DNA from: Varroa destructor
Taxonomy: Eukaryota; Arthropoda; Arachnida; Mesostigmata; Varroidae
Assembly (NCBI RefSeq): GCF_002443255.2
Contig: NW_019211455.1
Location: 39,475,449 to 39,539,448, forward strand
Length of the DNA stretch: 64,000 nt
Reading direction: 5' to 3'
Below, in pieces: positions 12,610-24,984 of this stretch (positions are counted from its first letter, which is position 1; each line of letters starts with the position of its first letter). The position numbers and the translations under genes are program-made. The notes under the pieces are model-generated. The model saw only the letters and a list, made by a program, of their open reading frames with translations. It did no database searches and was not told the DNA's origin.

Positions 12610-14406
12610 TTAAACATCTAGGTGTTCGACGTTGAAGTTTTGGCGGGCTACTTTTTCTAGAAGGGCTCTTCGAGACCAACTTTCGTTGAAGTGGCTTCTG
12701 ACCGGGTGGTGGTAGATAATTGGCACTAGCGATGCCGGCAGATCCCGCTTGAGAACGTCTTCACTGAAAAGTTGACGGCACGTTGCGGCCGCAAGACAAC
12801 GAAGACGAAAGACCTTTAAATGTGGAACGTTGATTTTATGTACTACAAGCCTCTCTAAACTTGTTTCCATTCGACAACATGTTCGAGCGATTAGCTCTTC
12901 GCGAAGACTGACCGATACGCAAGAGTCTTTCAATATGAGAAAAAACGCGCTCACTACCTGGCCAGGTAACCAGTTTATGCTAGCGCCTCGCTGTAGTAGC
13001 TGTAACATTAACTCTTCGATTAGTTCATTTGGCAATGCAGGATCATATAAGACAGCCAGAACGAAGAGACTTTCGTCACGCCATTTTTTTATCTCGTACA
13101 GCTGTTCGTCTAAATTGCTAGTGTCCATCAGTAACACTAGATTTTGAAAGTACCGAAGAACACGTTGCCGACACGTTCTTTGAGCGAAAACGGCCGCTCC
13201 CACGTAGATGATGTTAAATGCCATATAACAGCTGTAGAGATCGGACAAAACACTTAGTCGATGCCGTGGGGTCCTATTGAGGATAAAAAAGCAATAATTC
13301 TCGAAAAATCTGAGAAAATGAATTATTTGGCTCAGGTGCTGTGCGAAAGTATGCGATAAATCAATGTCAGGGCATAGCATAAATGACTTTATGTCAGCCA
13401 GTTCCTTTAGCTTGTCAATACGTGACCTCTGAAAGAAACGAAAGTACATATCACGTGGTAGCCATCCAAGCCGGAAACAGGTAACTAGAATCTGCCAATT
13501 GGTCTCCAGGTAATCCTCTTCACCTAACTGCTTTTCTAAGCGCTCGATGTCTTCAATAGATTCGAACAATCTCCATTGACCGAAGTAGATGCGCTTCTTC
13601 TTCTCCTTAGGCCCTTGCCTAAATAACAGGGATTTTCGAAAATATGTCAATTCCTTGAATGAACCTGAAGACGAATGAAAGTGACGTGATACCTCACATA
13701 ACTCAAAAATGTCTGCAAGCTGATTGCGGTCTTTCTCTGTTTCTGCCGGATACCTCGCGCTCATTTGATCCACCGCATTAATGATGCCTCGATATGCTAC
13801 TTTACGCATGTCATCGAGGGTAAATTGGACAAATTCATTTAAAATATCAATATGTTGACTGGTTGCTGAATTGAGAAGATCTGAAGTTGATGGCATTTTA
13901 TGTCGGCCGAATTCTACAAGCAGTTGTAGCAAGTCACGCAGCTCTGTTTTGTCACATGAAAGCTGGGTCCAACCGAGAAATGCCCACTTCGACACTGTGC
14001 AGCCGCTTTTTAAAAGATAAGTAATTACACTTAATTTACGTTTATCTGAGCAGATTGCTGAATAAACAGGACAATAGAAGGTCCCAGATAACGACGTGTT
14101 CACAGGCGGAAGTTTGTCGAGTCGTAACACTTTCACAGCATAGCGCACATCATCAAAATCTCCATAGCGGCATATCGTTGCAAAAAGCTTCAGGCCTTGG
14201 TTATGACATTTGAAATAAACATCAAGCTCGTCAGAGCTGATCTGCTCTAGGAGCTTCTTAACAGGTCGCGATAGGCCACGAAGGCTCCGCATCATCTCGG
14301 CAAGATCGCCGTATCCTTTCAGCTTGCTCAGTGCATCGACTTCGCGAAAGAACCTTTTTCTCTCTGGTCCTGCGTCACAACAGGTTTGTCTCTTTCGTGC
14401 AGCCAT
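12610..14406 (-). CDS. Intronless 598-aa protein, ankyrin-like with possible C-terminal SOCS box
   Basis: Seen: an uninterrupted 598-codon frame from ATG (Met-Ala-Ala-Arg-Lys) to TAA, far longer than chance allows at this base composition, with mixed GC-richer codons than the flanks. The protein is soluble, basic at the N-terminus and largely helical. Residues about 68-135 contain helix pairs of ankyrin type (LKLFATICRYGDFDDVRYAV, then a YSAIC...VITYLLKSG unit), and a second such unit lies near residues 440-480 (LFVLAVL...LLQRGASI). Residues about 532-567 (RLRCLAAATCRQL, then LPASLVPII) resemble the BC box and Cul5-box spacing of a SOCS box. Known: ankyrin/SOCS-box proteins are substrate adaptors for elongin B/C-cullin-5 ubiquitin ligases. 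Inferred: a divergent member of that class. Lack of introns may mean an old retrogene or a lineage-expanded family. The ATG is chosen because a stop precedes it and it is the first Met. Coding is near certain; the function is tentative. Confidence 0.85.
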   Translation of the reverse strand: MAARKRQTCCDAGPERKRFFREVDALSKLKGYGDLAEMMRSLRGLSRPVKKLLEQISSDELDVYFKCHNQGLKLFATICRYGDFDDVRYAVKVLRLDKLPPVNTSLSGTFYCPVYSAICSDKRKLSVITYLLKSGCTVSKWAFLGWTQLSCDKTELRDLLQLLVEFGRHKMPSTSDLLNSATSQHIDILNEFVQFTLDDMRKVAYRGIINAVDQMSARYPAETEKDRNQLADIFELCEVSRHFHSSSGSFKELTYFRKSLLFRQGPKEKKKRIYFGQWRLFESIEDIERLEKQLGEEDYLETNWQILVTCFRLGWLPRDMYFRFFQRSRIDKLKELADIKSFMLCPDIDLSHTFAQHLSQIIHFLRFFENYCFFILNRTPRHRLSVLSDLYSCYMAFNIIYVGAAVFAQRTCRQRVLRYFQNLVLLMDTSNLDEQLYEIKKWRDESLFVLAVLYDPALPNELIEELMLQLLQRGASINWLPGQVVSAFFLILKDSCVSVSLREELIARTCCRMETSLERLVVHKINVPHLKVFRLRCLAAATCRQLFSEDVLKRDLPASLVPIIYHHPVRSHFNESWSRRALLEKVARQNFNVEHLDV

Positions 14407-17400
14407 GTTACCGATTATTGATCTTAATCACAATGTCACTTTGCTTAATCAACTTCTGCACTGCTAAGCACGCAACAGTCGACAGGATCGACACTTGCCT
14501 CAGATAGATGCACATGGAGTCGACTCTAAATTTGACTGATAAAGCTGACGAAGGTCCATTTCGTCCAAAGTTCTGCCGATGCTTTCTCGGAGAATGAGAG
14601 AGGGCGTAAGAGTTAGATAACCAAGCCAGATTTGTCGACGCAGTGGCTTACTGAGAGAGGCCAGGTGTCGCTGCCTCAGATGTCGTCAACAGCATATACA
14701 ACTACACAATTTGCGTCAATGAAGGAAACTATTTTTTATATCAGATTCGCGCGAAGCCTTCTCAGAGCAAGTTTGGACAGGTGTCTTATACGGTAGAGAT
14801 AATTGGCACTCCTTGCATTTATAACTCTACTATTGGGCAGTTTGCTCGTCTCCATCGCATCGATAACGCGAAGGCTCGTATGGATTGAAAAAAAAAAGAG
14901 ATCAAGCAAAGGGGGTTGCAGCTTCTTCAAATCGAGCTGAGCTAGACCGCACATCACTTCGACCCGGGAAGTCTTTAGGGATGATCCTTGGAGTAACTAG
15001 CAGAACGCCTACGACCTCGCAATACCCTAAAGAGTTACCATTGATGAAAAAGGATTTCGCCAACACAGTCACCACATATAGCATATATAACGATTTTCGT
15101 CATTTCGATAGTCTATACACAAAGTGCGTTGGTACGGTCGAAGTAAGTAAGCAAGATAAAAGGGCGAATGACAAGGCTGAACCCAATCTGATAATAGATA
15201 AAGCAGAGTTGAGCTGTGTCAACGGTTTGACAAGCAAATGAATGCCTTTATTAGTAAAAGGAAACACTGAGTAAACCAGGTTTATGCTTCAGAAAAACTA
15301 AACCATAGAATTGATTGCTAAGACACCCAGAGCAACAGAACCTATTAAGAAAACTAATAAAGCGTTATTACACTTTCAAGCAGTTTAAAACCATGAATGA
15401 TGTGTTGGTCGTCCCGCGGTTGAGAGAACCCAAGAGAGACACAGGCGGAATTTTAAAGGAAAAATGCTTCTGAAAATAAGTACGTTGGTATCGTATGAGT
15501 TTTTGGCTAAAAAAATCTTTAAATGGCTGTCAGCGTGTAGCAGGACAATCAAATTTAAGGACAGTAACACAGAACAAATTACGTGTCAATCCAAAAAAGT
15601 ATGAAGTACGGTGCATTCATGTACAATATCCGAAAGACAGGCATTTCGGATATAAGAAGCTGTAAAAATTCTCGCCATATCTCATCTGAATTTCATAGCT
15701 AATCAGCAGGTGATTGCGTTCGTAAAAATATCGAGGGTACTAAGCATGAGCATCAAAGGCAAATTCATTGGGTTTGTTGTACGAGAGATTAACGCGGGAT
15801 GGAGAGCCCGAACAATATGGGTTCGTATGTAATCAAAATACTCACGCTTTAATTGCTTTAGGAAAAACTATCGAAACATTGTTACAGTAATAATTGAATA
15901 TTTACCATTCAATTTAAAAGCAAAAGTAATGCTGAAGAACTGAGGATTAGCATCATTAAGTACATTGGAGCTAGGCACCAGGTTTACGCCTTATTAAACG
16001 ATGGACCCCAAGCAGGCTCAACCTGTAACTAGATATATTAAAAATATTAGCTTAGTTCGGTTAAAAGCCAACAGCGGTACTTACTAATGTCTAAAGGCCT
16101 TTTGTGTTCTTTATTATGCGTTAGCTTTTATTTTTCCTAAGTATAAAGTACGAATGCGTGAATCATTCAGGGCAGTTCCCCTTAGCGAACTGGTCAACTT
16201 ACTCTGCAGGAATGGGGGTATTTATGAGGAAAAAAAACATGTTCGCTACCTAAGGCAAGTTTCGCATACGAAGGTACGGAATTTAGAACAACAGGGATTA
16301 GGCGGATAAAGTCGGAGTATTTTCTAGTCGAAGCATAAATATAATTAACCGTGTAGACCCCGCCTGAACGTTGTCTGCTTAAAGGATTAGTCCAATTTGT
16401 AAATCTTCAAAGAATCTTCGCTCTGTGGTGATGAGGTTGATTGTGTGTTAGCAGCCTTCAAGGTTTCCTGATTGATTGATGATCAATAATACCTTTGATT
16501 TAACCTGAAACGCATTACTTTTGCGACGCGAATCGACATGCCTCTGCGGCGTATTTACGCAGTACAACAGATTATAGGTTAGCTAATTTTGTGATATTTA
16601 TATTCGCTAAGCCTAGCATAACACTGTCGAAAGGAAGATGGATTATATGTGGAAGGGTTGAGCCGCTGGAAAGCAAAAAAAAGAGGATCCGCCCGCACAT
16701 GCTTTCAATTTTTAAACCTACAACCGTGTTCAGATGATAAATAAATAGGTTGTTAGAACGGTGGAATGTATTTGTCACCATATAGTTAAAGATATACGGA
16801 AGATAATTATTCGTTTGCAGACGGCCGGAGATATGTAACATCGAAAAAAGCTTAGCAGACCTTTTCTAGAGAGCTACTCCTTTGAACAATGATTACTCAA
16901 TAAGAATAAAAAAAGAGGGTCGAAAGAATATGGGCGAAGTTAAATAACGTATATTATGGATACCTAAACTGAATCAATAGCAATTTTTCGACAGCATGCT
17001 AAAAAGTTCGATTTACGGAATGGTCGTCATGCCGGTAAAGACGATAGATGATGCAAAATTTTTCAAGTACGACAGACGATTTTGCTGATAGCTGCCGCAA
17101 ACACACATTACAAAAACCAAAAAACAAACGCAAATAATTCTACACAATTATCTAATTATAATTATTTAGAGAATAACTTATACTTGAATGTAACAATACC
17201 CTGAAGACGAGCATGATCGATCAGTGTCGTTCGTTCAAAGATCACAAGATATATATTCGATGTCGTACACCTGAAATTATTATTTTGAAAAAACCGCGCA
17301 AATGGATTGCGCCCCTGTGCATTGGGTTTAATTTTTAGGCGTAAGCTTTAACTCGATCGACCTTTTAATTCTGTTAAATTCGTTCATCGAATCCAGTAGT

Positions 17401-18030
17401 ACCGAATCAAGTGCCAGTGTGTCCTGCGATCCGTTCAAATTGAACAACGAAACATACTGTGTTAAACTGGTACCCATAGAAAGAACACGTGTAATATTGA
17501 AAATAACCTTCCGGTCAACGTTTTCCTTACGGTCAACGACGAAAACGTTAACGAACTAAAGGAAAATGCTATGGGAATTTATCACAGTGTGGTCCATAAG
17601 AGGTTAAGCTGCATATTTCATTATAATCATCAGAAAGAGCGTCGCAGAGTGACATACTTTCAAGATGCCGCTCTATCTTTACCAAGAGACATGTCGTTTG
17701 CCACCGACGACTCTACAACTCGTGACCTTGTTCACTCAATTTTACTACTTTTAACTTAAGTTATAGAACAAAATTCGAAAAGACTGCCGAGTTCCTTTCC
17801 AACGATATGCTTCCACATCTTAACTGGTCGTATAAACTATAGAGAGTGGAGATAAATATTCTGCAGATCAGATGGTACACTAGAGGAAGGCTAATCACAA
17901 AACTGTCTGACGTTATATCTATTTTTTTTTTAATATGCACGTATAAATGCGGCCAGTTTGATAAATACATTGATTCACAATAATTAAGTTCAATTCTGGC
18001 GGCAGTCTGAAGTTATATTCGGATTTCTGT

Positions 18031-18048
18031 AGGTCGATCGATCGACCT
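18031..18048. repeat. 18-bp perfect palindrome
   Basis: AGGTCGATCGATCGACCT, self-complementary without a loop. It could be a dimeric factor site; nothing nearby indicates a promoter. Confidence 0.9.
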
Positions 18049-19833
18049 TCGTTTAAACGTGACACTAAATAGTTCTTCCAGCCCATAAAAGCTGATATTT
18101 GACTTAGTTATGTTGCTTTTCAACCTGAGAGTTAACCAATGAAACATTACCTTATATTGGTGGGAAATATAAGAAAACACCGGATAATGATTACGACACA
18201 ATTAGAGAACCATTAGATTACTTGCGGCTTTATCAACAACGGATAGGGACAGCAGACTTTTCGGTCTCTAAAGCAATCGAGAGCAGGAAACGAGAATAAC
18301 CTGCTTTGAAATAACCAAAGGCCGCCAGACTCACTGAGTATATCAAATGTTCAATCTCTAATGATTTTTTGTGTTTGTGCCTGAATAAAATCGGTTCAAG
18401 TGACACCTATTAATCCTATTACTAAAAGTAGGCCCTCGAGGAATGAAACTATTTGAACGCTTATCTGCCACGTATTGCCCCATTTGTGTTGATTTTTTGA
18501 AACAGTCGTACGCTCTCATTGATGGAAGTGGTTCGATAGTACCAGGTAGGTGTCAGGTAAATCTCTTTCATCTGAAAACAGATAGGTATGAAATAAATCT
18601 GTTATACAAAAAAAGAACTCTCTAAAGAACGGCTATGGTTTTTATGCGTTAAGAGGTTGCTTGTAAGGCGCATAAAGTTTCTCCAGAAATCGTCTAAGAC
18701 AATGTAGTACAAAGCTCGCTTTATTCACGGAACTGATACGTCAAAGTTCTCCCTAAGAAGGTGACAAAGGAAATATAGTATTGCATAAGACATATCGTGA
18801 ATACCGTATTTCTATTAGTATCGCGATTAGTTACAGAAAGTAAGTTTACGCTTTGTTTTAGATAATTATTAAGTTAAAGAAGAAATTTTCTCATACATTC
18901 GTTCGGGCTGAGCTGATTGGAGGAATTTTACGAAGAATTGAACTGCAGGCAGAATAGGGGCGGCAAAAGGACGTCTGCTAGATTCATCTGCAGCGCGGGA
19001 AATGTTAAACGTAGCGTTGCAATGACCAGAGTAGCTGATGATATTGAAGAAGATTCAACGATGTTGAACGAATGATCGCTACTCAACTTCCTTCTAAAGA
19101 GACAACGTTCCGTAAGGAAATCTGCACGGTAATGAATAACTTCTTTTTTCATAATTGGTGCATACAAACCGTAGGCGTACGATGATCATCCAAATGTAAT
19201 GATAACAAATAGGACATGTAATTGAATTTATGCTAATTATATTGTTCGTTGACAAAATCGTGACATGGCAAACCGCCGCGAGAGAGAGATACATTTTTTT
19301 CGGTAGTTTTTCTATCGTCGCTCGGTGTATGTACGTATATTGGCCTTTCCTAGTGGTTTGATTTTAATTGCGTGCGCGTATCGATTAAACAATACGCTAT
19401 GTTGATATCTATCTATATTCGCTTAAGTTGACTCCCTTATAAGAGCTGAAATTACATTTTGTGGAGGGACAGTTAATTAAATCGTAAATCGATAAACGCA
19501 TTCGAGAAAAAAAGGAAGTATGTGAAACCGCAGCGTCGACATACTCCCTTAAACCACAGGACATTAGAATTTCACGACAGATGAGATTCATTTACCCCAA
19601 ATAACTGGGGGCTTCAGAAGTAAATAAACATATACCGTACAGTTTATACGTCCAATTTTCGTAACGTGTATGAGACATGTGACATGCTCCGAGAGTCGGC
19701 AACGTAGATATATAGAGACAAAAACAATGACAAAGGACTTCAGCCGTGCTACGGGTAGCAGTATCTATGGCATACTCCGTGCTAAACGTTTCAGCTAAAG
19801 ATGACCAGGCCAGCAAAGGTAAAAGGACGTTCG

Positions 19834-19861
19834 TTAGGTACGGCTGTTTAGCCGTACCTAA
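19834..19861. repeat. Perfect 12-bp inverted repeat, 4-nt loop
   Basis: TTAGGTACGGCT and AGCCGTACCTAA flank GTTT. No gene context. Confidence 0.93.
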
Positions 19862-21283
19862 AGAACAATTGCGATCATCAACCTTCCCAACGTATATTGA
19901 AACTAGTTCGTTTCACCGTGAAAAAACCCACACAGCCATAAGAAATTAGAAAAAAAAGCGGGTCAATATATGGCACCTGGCAGACAGAAAAGTGGACAGA
20001 CCGTGTAGCAACAGTTGAATATTAGGTCTGTGTGTTCCTTAGTGCCCAGCTCTGAAAGCCTGCGATCTCTTTTTCTGCGTAGAGCTTAGGGCCCAGCTGA
20101 AAGGAAAACCCCGAATAAAGAGCGCTTATTAAAGAAAGATCGAAAACGATGCTTGAAAAGAGAATTTCTATTTAAACAATGCACCTTCGGTCCATAACGG
20201 TACAAGATGAATGCAATATATAGTAACAATAATAGTTACAAATAGTAATGTATAGTAAAGCGCTCTAATAAAACAAAGCAAAAAATATCGGTGAACAAAA
20301 GCGGCATTTACAAAGGAATAGCGAAACCTAACTAACAAACTACAATCATGGGTTTATCGAATAGACTGGCAGATACCAAATAACAATACATTCAAATACT
20401 GGCTTATATTGTATACATTAGTATGCCATAGACACGATTGGACCTTGATTTGACACCGTCAGTTCGAGACAACCGGGAGTGGAGAAGTAGTCAAATTAAG
20501 TTAGAAGATATTTATTCTTAATTAATAACGTGTCCGGATGCATTTTACGTTTATGAAGAGAAACATTTTCTCGTTGGCTCGTTAACGATTAAAGCGATGC
20601 GGATCGATTGATGACCATGTAAAGCAAAAGGGCACACAAAGCGAGCGAAGTAGTCGCGGTATGTGGTATTACTCAGAATTGATACCGATTTCATCGACCG
20701 TCAAAAGAATACTTGATGAGCATTGACTCTGGCTGAGCATCATTCAGCGTTCTCTAGCTTACTCTTCATTCGTAATAACATATTCTATACTATACATTCT
20801 ATAATAACAGTTCCAGACGTTAGATAGAAATACGGTGCTGTCTTAATGTTCACTAGTCGACAATGCAATCATACGCAGAGTGCTTCCATATTTAAGATAT
20901 ATTCTAATATGGGACCACGTCGAGCTAAGTAGTCGACTGAATCCGTTATTTCATGCACGCTGTATATCAGCACGCGATAAAGGTGTTCCTTATAAAAATC
21001 GCGTGCACGCTTTAAAGCTCTGATGGAGAGACCGCCCGCTCGCGAAGTTTTTTTCATCGTTCTTTCACTGCTATTCCATAAATAAGAATTCTTGGTTTTA
21101 TTCTTATTGTACGTTTTCGAAAAATCGTGTGCATTTCTATTTGTATTAACGGCATCGAGAAAGAAATTGCATTTCAGCAACATGTTCGTGCAGAGGCACC
21201 GGCTGATTCTGACATTTAACAACAATTAAACTCTCAACGATCGAGACTAATTCCCGATCTACCCCCCAAAAAGAACGTAAAGT

Positions 21284-21546
21284 TTATCGGTTCTCGCCTG
21301 TTGAAACCGCGGTAAAGTTTGTGCCGACCAGGTCGAGGCGCTGGAGCCGGTCTGCGGTGCCAGAAACCATGTTAGCTACGTCAAGGCGCTCTACGTTGAG
21401 CATGTTCATGAGAGCAGCTGGTGTGCCTGTAGGACATCTTCAAAACTATAGGCGCGACAGACCTTCTCAAGGTGTTTCTTGAAGATATCAGTGGACGCTG
21501 AATGCCCTGGGGTGAGTTTGTGTTGCTTTTCAATAAAGCAATACAT
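21284..21546 (-). pseudogene. GC-rich coding scrap with one frameshift, unidentified (leucine-rich)
   Basis: On the minus strand an ATG at 21546 opens 46 codons including SASTDIFKKHLEKVCRAYSF and EDVLQAHQLLS, then TGA. A one-base shift at that point continues as MNMLNVERLDVANMV...LQRLDLVGTNF to TAA at 21284-21286. Codons are rich in G/C at third positions, unlike the flanks. The second part faintly resembles a leucine-rich repeat (RLQRLDLVGTNF). It may be a broken gene or an exon with a hidden splice. The plus strand is also open in part, so strand is uncertain. A CCCCAG acceptor at about 21510 offers an alternative exon start. Confidence 0.3.
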
Positions 21547-22167
21547 ACTGTATACGACTTACCGTATATGCGTTTGTACTTCTAAATAAATACTATAATT
21601 ATATATAGTTCTTCTCAATGTTTGTTCGATAGAACGCACTATGCATATTGGTCCACAAATCTTATAACATATTATAATATGAAAGCCTCACCCATCGGGA
21701 ATAATCCCTAACTATCGAAAAACCTGCTTAACTTCAGTTTGTATAAATCTTCTGATTTTGTGTAAGATAACTGAATTGCGAGCCAGAAGGTACATTCGGG
21801 TTTGTTGATATAGATTAAAGATTTTTCCTGCCAACTTCACCCTTTCAACTGCAATATTTTAGGTATATATATCATTGACCTGTTCAGAAACGGGCTTCCT
21901 GCTTTACAGTTAGTGAGTGCCTCGATAATTAGCCTTTTTAGTCGTGAGACAGCAGCTGGAACTCGATAATTCAAATTAAAGATTAGAGCATAAACATGAA
22001 AAAGGAAGGCAGTATTAGGCCAAATCAGGCCCGTTACTGCTAAAAATATACATAACATTTCAGCGGTGTATTTAGGCGTACGATTTAAGTGGTGACATGC
22101 AAACCAGGCATTGTGTTAGCCTGAACTATACAGTCAACTTCGAAACGTTACTACGGTGATTGGTAAG

Positions 22168-22218
<51 letters not shown>

Positions 22219-23610
22219 ATTGATTACGTTAGTTTTATCTGTCATCGATGTCATACATTGCTTGTCGTCTAGTATATGCGCCTAACGATAATGCATTGTA
22301 CACGACATTCGTTATCTTTCATATATCCTAGTGAAGGCTCGTGGGTACTCACGCTTGTATTGAAGTAGGCGTTGCTTCAAGGACCTAAGCACAGATTTAA
22401 AACTCTCTATTATTGAAAACAATCCCTCTAAGATGATTGCAAGCCTTCTACCTGTGCTATTTGGTTGACAAGTACCCTTTACTACATAATTGTATCGTGA
22501 ATGTTGTAGTTTGAGGAAATTAAATATTTACTACCGAGGGTGGCAAGCACATTTTGTTCCCTAACGCCTGACATTTCTTCACAGAACTTTATTGTAATGT
22601 AATGAGCTACATACCCTGTCAGAAAGGTACCGCACTGAAGGGAGCCTAGTTATCCCGTGGTCCTACTCTTGGGCAACCCTTGTGATAATATTTCACTACT
22701 AAAGGTAGGCATAATTTAGCTAGAACAGCCTATTCACAACAGAGTAATTTATCTATCTGTAAATAGAAACGGACATTCAAGAATTTTTTCTTGCTTAACG
22801 TCATTGATGGTCGTCGCCTATCCAATGCCAATTGTGAGCGAACAACGAAAACACTTGTGATCGAAATTACTGCTGTAAGTGGACATAGATAGCGCGGTAT
22901 TTTTGAACGAAATCGGTTTGAAATGCGCGACATACAGCCTAACAAGGACACCGATTGGTCACAATGACACCTGCATTCGTCGTCGATCTCGTAGGATCTC
23001 GTTAGCTGATTCCTTTTCCTGTATATTATTGTTTAGTTTCATAACATGAAACAACACGGTACCTATAAAATTGACGTTGTTTATCAAAACCGAACGCTTA
23101 TTGTAATTGCGCTCACCGTGGGCGGCAGGTAAATCATCGGAGTATCACCCAGGGCAAAAGTGATTGCAATTTGACAAGGTTCTCTTTATTTTTTTATTGA
23201 TATGTACAAGGTACTATAACGAAGGCAACGGCGGTCTCGAGTTCCTGTGTAGGTCAAAGTTGTAGCAAATCACGATCCATCTTGGCCACGATATACTGCG
23301 GTAAAGCCAACAGAACTTCCGTTTTTCCTTCCTTAACAATCTACTAGCAACCCCGATGATACTCTTTTTTATGTTAACTGTTAAGGTATCTAATTGTTAT
23401 GCTCAGGTTTAATAAACCTTATAGAACCGTTACTATAGTAGGCTTTGTAGAAATGTTTGGGAGCCCGAAGTTACGTCCACCTTTCATTTCAGGTGGTAAA
23501 AACCCTGGACGTGCCTCGTTAACTATTTAGACCCATAAGTAAACAATCAGTTTCCAAAAAACACAGTCTACAGATTGTAAACTTTAGTAAACCTGTTTCA
23601 TGTGTTTCAG
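21547..23610. other. No clear gene; upstream flank or intron of the LSR/ILDR-like gene
   Basis: Holds the (TA)n tract. If the membrane protein has an Ig ectodomain its exons should lie here or further upstream on the plus strand; none was recognised. Confidence 0.5.
22171..22215. repeat. (TA)n microsatellite, about 22 units
   Basis: Uninterrupted alternating TA over about 45 bp; likely polymorphic. Confidence 0.97.
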
Positions 23611-23680
23611 AGAATGTTGGAGAGAATAAAATGTCTTCCAGGATTATTTCCGAAGTCCGCTTTCAGTCGAATTGAAATTG
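23611..23680 (+). CDS. Penultimate exon of LSR/ILDR-like membrane protein
   Basis: A 70-nt exon after the strong acceptor TTTCATGTGTTTCAG and before G|GTAACG. In frame it reads RMLERIKCLPGLFPKSAFSR then IEI, and its last base G joins the AT of the next exon to give Asp. The LP..F...IEI motif just outside the membrane segment resembles the juxtamembrane stretch of LSR/ILDR receptors (from knowledge of that family). An ATG at 23614 could serve as a start, giving a protein of about 100 residues without an Ig domain; otherwise Ig-coding exons lie upstream, and I did not find any in the window. Confidence 0.5.
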
Positions 23681-24667
23681 GTAACGGAACACAGTAAAAT
23701 GCCAGTGATGAGTTCAATTACGCCTTCTTCACTGGGAACAGTAATCTACGAATTTTTAAGACAAAGTTAGTATTTATAAAATCTTTATCTTTTCTTCTTG
23801 AAAAAGGTTGTTCCAATAGATAGTCGTATATGACTAAAATCGCAGTAGGCATTTGTTAGTAATTAGGTTATCTTCGCGTTGTGGCCTTGCTTCGAATCGG
23901 GCATAAATGGACTGCTGGCAGCCAGCTGGTTGTCTGATGGAATACCTAGAGGTGATACAGAGCGAAACAAGAGTTACTCATGTCGGCATACATTGCCAAA
24001 GTCTTCCTAAATTCTCTGGATGTGTTAGATAAACTCTATTTATATTAGATTATGGGACATTCGCTTAAAATGTATTTATTTAGTGATTGAAATTGTGCGG
24101 TTTTCTGTTTCCTGTGGTTAAAAAAAACTTGCCATCAAAACTAACGTGCATGTTCGATACATCGTTTTTGAAGGCGGATCCGAAGGCGAGGCCAAATGAT
24201 CTGAACCATGCTCACCATTGAGCATAAACAGTTTTTGAGCCTACGGATATGCCCCCCGCGTAACTACGTTTTACTGATTTCCCCTCACTAGCGGTCTAGT
24301 CCCGGCGGTGTTGAAGTCTCTCTAATCATCCTGTGAAGCGACGTAGTCGCCGTGGAAGTAGATCTCTGTAGCAAGTATTTGCAATTGCCCACTGTAGTAA
24401 GTTTGCGGGAGAGATTTGAACCAGCAGTCGATGGTATATCCACCAAATCGCGCCCCTAATTGAAACGAAAATACATGTCTGCTTCTGAACGTTATACCAA
24501 TCCTCCTGGTAGAAGCTCCGGTTCTGCTCTTTCCACTTAGACTCACCAACAGTGCGATGATGTGGTAACATGGTAATCTTCCTAGCATTTCCGATTCTTC
24601 TTCCGTTCTCCGATTGTACATGAATATTGTAGCCATTAGAGTAAAAAAGTATCTCTATTATTTTCAG
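23681..24667 (+). other. Intron of the LSR/ILDR-like gene
   Basis: A 987-nt GT..AG intron. Two overlapping minus-strand frames of about 100 codons within 24322-24673 look like chance openings in a GC-richer patch. Confidence 0.45.
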
Positions 24668-24906
24668 ATGCACTCGTAGCCGTTCTTGTGCTTATAATAC
24701 TCGGCCTACTTTGTTACATATGGGCCTGCAATTGTTGTGCACCTGCATGTTGTATATGCAGATGCATTTACAAATGCCTAACGTGTTGTTGTCCAAAAAG
24801 AGGCGGTGAGAAAGCTGCAATGTCATGCGAATGCAGCCACACCGGGACTGATATAAAGGGAATAGGGAGAGTCCCAGTCAGCTCGAGCTCGACAAGCACG
24901 AATTAA
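24668..24906 (+). CDS. Last exon: membrane segment and cysteine-rich tail, LSR/ILDR-like
   Basis: Seen: acceptor CTCTATTATTTTCAG, then 79 codons to TAA. The frame opens with a hydrophobic segment (ALVAVLVLIILGLLCYIW), at once followed by a dense cysteine run with spacing C.CC...CC.C.C...C..CCCPK, then EKAAMSC, and a Ser/Thr-rich C-terminus (SSSSTSTN). Known: LSR and ILDR proteins, which organise tricellular junctions, have a single-pass segment followed by WCQCC...CCC...C.CC...CCCPE, presumably palmitoylated. The match in order, spacing and the trailing proline is good. Inferred: a type I or III membrane protein of that group. The C-tail is much shorter than in vertebrate members. Phase matches the exon at 23611-23680 across a 987-nt intron. 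Another small cysteine-rich membrane family is possible. Confidence 0.65.
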
Positions 24907-24978
24907 GTGTCTGATAGTACATAACTGAATATGGAAAAATGTCCCTATGAGAACGATTTAACAATTTTCCTTGCTGGC

Positions 24979-24984
24979 AATAAA
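24979..24984 (+). promoter_or_regulatory. Poly(A) signal of LSR/ILDR-like gene
   Basis: AATAAA 73 nt after the stop codon at 24904-24906, followed within about 15 nt by a GT-rich stretch (CGTTTTGTG). Its close spacing supports the preceding exon as the last exon of a plus-strand gene. Confidence 0.6.

Larger units (their letters stand above)
14407..21283. other. No clear gene; includes 5' flank of the 598-codon gene
   Basis: The first 250 bp would hold the promoter and 5' UTR of the minus-strand gene; no TATA box was obvious. A plus-strand 118-codon frame at 14885-15241 and a minus-strand one at 20869-21225 are within chance length. Palindromes are listed separately. Confidence 0.55.

Noticed and set aside
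12830..13147. 105-codon plus-strand frame
   Set aside because: Antisense shadow of the 598-codon gene.
14885..15241. 118-codon plus-strand frame with a GTAAGT near its end
   Set aside because: Length is within chance, no acceptor of quality pairs with the donor, and no domain is recognisable.
20869..21225. 118-codon minus-strand frame just beyond the frameshifted scrap
   Set aside because: Chance length; the link to the scrap at 21284-21546 could not be supported by splice sites in matching phase.
24322..24673. Two overlapping minus-strand frames of 104 and 115 codons
   Set aside because: Both are open at once, neither shows a domain, and they lie within the plus-strand intron next to a well-supported exon.
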